DNA from: Rhynchosporium graminicola | Taxonomy: Eukaryota > Ascomycota > Leotiomycetes > Helotiales > Ploettnerulaceae | Length of the DNA stretch: 64,000 bases | Direction: 5' to 3' | Assembly: GCA_900074885.1 (NCBI GenBank) | Contig: FJUW01000002.1 | Coordinates: 310,001 to 374,000, forward strand | In this document: piece after piece, positions 59,828 through 64,000 of the stretch | How positions within the stretch are numbered: position 1 is the first letter of the stretch | Layout of the letters: every line of letters begins with the position of its first letter | Notes under the pieces: generated by a model | Seen by the model: only the letters and a program-made list of their open reading frames with translations | What the model was told of the DNA's origin: nothing | Databases searched by the model: none | Made by a program: the position numbers and the translations under genes

Positions 59828-62409
59828 TTACAGATCGCTCAGATCGCTCAGAATACCAACACCCGTCACAGAGGCATCAAATACCCTACCACTTGCGGAC
59901 GTTTGCGAGTTCGTCTGGCGCAATGTAGGATTCTGGGAAGAAGTACCGACTTTTCCACCAGCTTCACTCCCCTCACTCCAGTTGTTGATACTGCTTGCCC
60001 CTGGAGGTGCTGGAGCCACCAAGTTCCTTTCTTCCTGCGAGAGAGGTATACCACTCAGTTTAGATTTAAACATCTTTCCGGGAGGAGTAAAAGGTAAGTT
60101 GGCCTCTTCCACCTTTGCATGACGGCCAGCCCATTTCAATCTGAGCTTAATCGTGGGTGGTCGTACTTCCTTCCCCTTGCCAATCAGATGCAGGTCGTAC
60201 TGTAGTTCTTCTGGTTCAAGTTAGCAGATGACTGTAATATTGCGCACTTTTATATACCATCAAATCCGTACAGCAGACTCTTTTCTGCGAAATTGGCTTC
60301 TATTCCAGGGATGTTTGAGCATGGTAGTCGGACCTTCGCAAGCTGGCTTTCGAATCCAGATACTCTGTCCCAAATCTCGATATCGATGAACTTCATATTC
60401 TTTGGCAAATTGATATCGAGACTCTGATCCCATACAGGATTTTGTGATTTGCACACATCGGTTTTCAGCTCAAGAATTCTCGCTTGTGAAAAACGAGTTG
60501 CGGCAAAAAGAGTTGCTTTAGCTGTTAGACTTGGCGGTCTTCCGAAGGTCGTTTTCGGAAAGCTTGACGCAGAGATGATTGTTATCTCGATTTTGTCTTC
60601 CATTTCGGACCCTGAAAGAATCCGTGCTGCGGATTGCCAATCTTCGAGGGATTTCATGGCTTCCGCACGGATGATTGGTCGAACTGCACGCCAGTCTCTA
60701 ACGTGAAGCACGGCGTGTTCTACATCGTCCCAGGAGCCGGCTAATTGTTTATCGATCCAAGCGGTCCGCATGTCCATTTTTTTGTTTTGCCACAAGAGTT
60801 CAAGCTCATGACGAGACCTGCTAATATATGTCCGACCCTGGAAGATATAGGCGAATGCCTCGAGCATACCCATGATGTATGTAAGAAGCCTATAATAAGA
60901 TTTCTGACAGAAATCATATTCCTCCATCGGAAATTCGTATTCGTTACCAATGCTGGTTGCGGTACTGTACTCGATATCTATAGCATCCATATCACTGAAG
61001 GCCTCCGTAGTTACAGCATGCTGATCTTGAAGCAGCATAAACTTTGATACGGCTTTCGACATGGAATCTAAACATCTGAAAGCATCGTTGATAACGCCAA
61101 CGCTTTTTGAGAGGTTCTTGTGTTCGAATGACACTCTCAGTAGACTCATAAGTCTCTCAATCTCGTCGTTGCACCTTGGCGCGGTCTGGTAGGCCATGAC
61201 GGAGAATGAGTCTGGTTCCAACATAGGTGCAATGTCTTTTCGACCTCTGTAATGTGACTGCGTTGCTTCGGGAAGCCAAGAGTACACATGGCTTTCAGCA
61301 TCAGGATTTTGGATACGTTGGATTGCCCTTCGACTGGCTTCATTGTCGATTGCCTCCTTGATGTACCTGTTAAAATCTTGGTCGACCTGTTCGTCATGGC
61401 CAGCTTCGAACGTGTAGCCAGGGGGTGCATTGGACGATGTTCCTGCAGAATCAATTGGCTCGCTGTGATACATGACCATAGTTGTCTGTTCAAGAGACTG
61501 AACTTTCTCTTCGATAGTACCACGCGCTGCCCCTGGTGTATAACCTGGAAGCTTGTCATCTTCATCATCCAGTTGAACAGCTGCAAGGTTTCGGGTGGCC
61601 GCTGTCATAGTATGCTTGGGATCGTCGGGTAGCTCAACAACTCTGGCTTCAGCGACATTGTCATTCACCCAATTATCAATGAAAAAGAAGTTCTCTTGAG
61701 CTACTCGTTCTGAGATACCAGCCCTTCGAAGTTCTGATTGCAATGCTTCCCAATCTGATGCAGTTGACTGGATATCCGAAATCTCGCTCAAGGCGGTTGT
61801 GATCTTTTGTCTCAGAGAACTGGATGTAGGGTCAGCAATTGCCCATCAGCAGATCCAGAATATGGCGAATGACTTCTCCGTAACAACGACTATATAATTA
61901 CGTTTCTTGCAAGACCAGAAGAGGATCCCGCCGTAGCAAATGTACGAGTACCACGACATTAAACAATACCAAATGTTAAATCAGTGAAAAATAATACGTA
62001 CCTTTGAAAAACATCTAGGAACGCAGAAAGTTGTTCAACCTGTTCTAGAATCTTGTCCTCGATAGTCGACGCTCCATCAAAGTTAGATCGATTTGATCTG
62101 AGGCTGTAGATGAACCGTTCGAGTTGCTCAAAGATCGAGCTATACTCAGCCTTCTGCCCTTTAACAACCCATTGCTCAGTTGCTGAAAGTTGAGTACCTT
62201 GAATAGCATCGTTCGTCAAGCGTAAAACACCGATCATAGAAAGTAACGAGTTAGAGAGAGGGTCAAGCTGAGGTGGAGCTTGCGCCAGCACCCTGTAATA
62301 CTATGGTGGAATTAGAGGGCAATGTTCATATGAGGAATGCAGAATTGGAACTTACCTTCCATCCCTTCTCTATCAAGTCACCGAGATCCCCGCTGGAAGA
62401 GCCGCTCAT
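59828..62409 (-). CDS. Fungal protein with helical N-terminus and C2-like domain
   Basis: I do not know the function. Four exons on the minus strand (62409..62356, 62300..62002, 61819..60258, 60210..59828) give 765 aa. Residues 1-118 resemble the helical N-terminal region of many fungal proteins (P-L-S-N-S-L-L-S-M-I-G-V-L, F-E-Q-L-E-R-F). Residues about 120-460 are mostly helical. About 515-640 look like a C2 domain (I-E-I-T-I-I-S-A-S-S-F-P, K-S-Q-N-P-V-W-D-Q-S-L-D-I, F-I-D-I-E-I-W-D-R, Q-Y-D-L-H-L-I-G-K-G). The tail is Ser/Gly/Thr-rich. For exon 2 the TATAG acceptor is used, not the later ACAG, because only it keeps the frame (K-G-W-K then Y-Y-R). The third intron in this model, 182 nt, contains an exon-like segment (see findings), so the mRNA may differ there. 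C2 domains usually bind membranes or Ca2+, but the Asp ligands are not obvious here. Confidence 0.75.
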
Positions 62410-63393
62410 CTTGATGGATTCGATGAAAGTTGAAGAGACCAGCTTTCACATCATCATTGATGGAGTAAGCCTTTTCTTTGTATTCAGGTGACAGAGTTTC
62501 TGGCGTTGTGAAGTTCCACCAAGGCTGTGCCGCATCCCAACCCGACTCAGCTCAGCCACGGGGCTGAAGGACTCTCCCAAGACAAAGCCAGTGAGAATAC
62601 AGATCTGTTGTAAGCGCTTGTCAACAACATGGAGAGATGCAGTAGCGCCGATTCGAACCTTCTTGATAGCACTGTCTTGTTTTTGTTTACATCGGTATTC
62701 CTTGGCTGCACACAGGGTTAATATCTCGATTCGGCAACGCGCCTGATTGGCCGCGTCAACGACCCGAAGCGCGTAACTCCCTGTTTACCCGACTTTCGAT
62801 TATTATCGAACAACAATTTGAATCTTTGAAGCATATCTGAGCAACTAAGCGGAACGAAAACCAGAGTAAGCTAAGCTCACTTCAGAGTATGTGAATGAAA
62901 TTAAACATCTTCTCAGAACTCCTCTAGGCCGATCGATCATCAAGTGAGAAGCGACGACACCAAGAAACAAATCACTTGTAAGCTCACCGACATGTACGAG
63001 TGATAGCTGCATCTTCTTCCTCCGGAAAACTCAATAAGATCAAGTTGTGTCTATTGGATTTTTCTTGGTACCCTTGATATCCTCATATTGCTTGGTGTCT
63101 CATCACAGTCTTCTTCACAGCGGCCTGCTGCAGACTAGCCTACTTGAGATGCTTCAGAACGCAGTGGATGAAGATGTCAATACGCTTTGTAACAATGCTT
63201 GCTAATCCGGAAAGGTCTACCTCTAGGATCTCGGACTCGACATAGATTTACTTATACAACGATTCGGGCTGTTTCGAGAGACGCCATTTGAATTACCTGA
63301 CATTGAAGTCAGACTTTTGAGCCAGGACTCAAGATACCTCAGGGATTTTGACTCCCCAAAACTTCCCACCATCATCCTGAACACAATTTCACC
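62410..63393. other. Divergent intergenic region
   Basis: Nearly 1 kb between the C2-domain gene and the histone-fold gene. No gene-like frame. A GGTTCGAATC sequence (minus strand, about 62648-62657) resembles a tRNA B box but no T-stem can form. Sites such as AACGCGCC and AGCGCGT near 62740-62775 are near-misses to the MluI box. Confidence 0.55.
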
Positions 63394-64000
63394 ATGCCTT
63401 ATAACACGGCCCCCATTCCTCCCCGGAAAGAGGCAACTGGCACCACCCAGCTCCCACGTAAAGTCCCTAGATCCTCTCATCACGGCACATGCTCATACCT
63501 CCCAGTCTCACGCGTCAAGAAGATGATCCAAGTCGATGGCGACATACACGCCTGCTCCAACTCAGCATCTTTCATTATCACAGTCGCAACAGTCAGTATT
63601 TCCCTCTACACTTCCAAAAGCACGCGGCACTCATAATCTCATGTCCCATCACCAACAAACCTAACAGGAGATGTTCATCCAATACCTAGCTGAACAAGCA
63701 CACAACGTCGTACGCTCAGAAAAGAAACCTCGTCGTAACATCCAATATCGCGATCTCGGTAAGTCTCCCAATTCCCCCCACGCCCCTTTCTATCACATCG
63801 CATCACAACTAACACCATTCCCTACCAGCAAATGCAGTAGCCCACCACGACAATCTAGAATTCCTCGTCGACATAGTCCCCAAAACCATGCCCTACAAAG
63901 AAGCCAAGAAACTAGCTTCCGGGGCCGCCGCCAACAAGAAGAACGGCGAGAGCTCCGCCGAAGCCGGTCAGACAACTCTCGATGGATCTGGAATGAAGAA
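63394..64000 (+). CDS. Histone-fold protein, Dpb3/CHRAC-15/POLE4 type (3' partial)
   Basis: CBF/NF-Y-type histone-fold protein; the closest look is the DNA polymerase epsilon small subunit Dpb3 and chromatin-accessibility subunits of the CHRAC type, so a role in replication-coupled chromatin handling is likely. Exons 63394..63591, 63668..63758 and 63829 to the window edge; the gene continues beyond 64000. Introns are 76 and 70 nt. After a 36-residue basic leader the histone fold reads S-Y-L-P-V-S-R-V-K-K-M-I-Q-V-D, H-A-C-S-N-S-A-S-F-I-I-T-V-A-T (helix 1-2), E-M-F-I-Q-Y-L-A-E-Q-A (helix 2), R-R-N-I-Q-Y-R-D-L-A-N-A-V and N-L-E-F-L-V-D-I-V-P (helix 3). The exon 1/exon 2 junction falls inside helix 2. 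The last visible residues form a Lys/Ala/Ser-rich tail. NF-YC and DrAp1-like proteins are related alternatives. Confidence 0.87.

Noticed and set aside
59706..60122. A 138-codon plus-strand frame
   Set aside because: Antisense to the last exon of the C2-domain gene, which joins in phase to the upstream exon across a good 47-nt intron.
62640..62665. tRNA-like B box GGTTCGAATC on the minus strand
   Set aside because: The flanking bases cannot form a T-stem and no A box or acceptor stem fits.
63513..63518. ACGCGT near the start of the histone-fold gene
   Set aside because: It lies inside the coding exon (S-R-V-K codons), so it is not counted as a promoter MCB.

Overview
The window looks like a stretch of nuclear genome from a filamentous ascomycete (Pezizomycotina). 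Genes are split by short introns (about 45-100 nt) with GT..AG ends and CTAAC/CTGAC branch points. The proteins are of fungal type: a ferrichrome-type siderophore synthetase, an APSES cell-cycle factor, a KDM4 demethylase with a long disordered tail, an Mtr-type amino acid permease and a DUF4360 secreted protein. The class could be Leotiomycetes, but that is only an impression. I see no rRNA, convincing tRNA, intact transposon or CRISPR array. All exon coordinates were worked out by hand from the sequence and from reading-frame continuity.

Layout. 0-14.7 kb: one giant non-ribosomal peptide synthetase (about 4,839 aa), A-T-C-A-T-C-T-C-A-T-C-T-C-T-C with no thioesterase, as expected for an intracellular ferrichrome/ferricrocin synthetase. 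15-16.1 kb: a four-exon extended SDR, convergent with it. 16.1-19.6 kb: mostly non-coding, but holding a small three-exon gene that no single reading frame shows. 19.6-25.3 kb: a GNAT acetyltransferase, an LYR-like protein, and an MBP1-type APSES factor with two MluI cell-cycle boxes in its own upstream region. 25.3-32.8 kb: gene-poor, with one small secreted DUF4360 protein and a strong 21-bp inverted repeat at 32.44 kb. 32.8-37.4 kb: KDM4-type histone demethylase. 37.4-39.2 kb: microsatellites, a G-quadruplex motif and a TATA box in front of an alcohol-oxidase-like GMC flavoenzyme (39.2-41.2 kb). 43-48.4 kb: a large methyltransferase-like protein convergent with an Mtr-type amino acid permease. 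49.2-50.4 kb: a NAD(P)-binding SDR. 50.4-52.8 kb: repeat-rich non-coding DNA. 52.9-57.2 kb: a secreted lactonase-type beta-propeller convergent with a GEF1-like ClC transporter. 57.9-59.2 kb: a decayed F-box-like gene. 59.8-62.4 kb: a C2-domain protein with an apparently orphaned exon. 63.4 kb to the end: the start of a Dpb3/CHRAC-type histone-fold gene.

How the genes work together. Apart from the siderophore synthetase there is no clear biosynthetic cluster. The rest reads as ordinary core genome: chromatin and replication (KDM4, Dpb3-like, MBP1), transport (ClC, Mtr-like) and redox or secreted enzymes. The strongest leads are the spliced small gene at 17.3-17.9 kb, the MBP1 feedback sites, the 32.44 kb hairpin, the layered promoter of the alcohol oxidase, micro-exons of 16 and 30 nt, an exon that has lost its AG acceptor, and a short alcohol oxidase without a peroxisomal tail.
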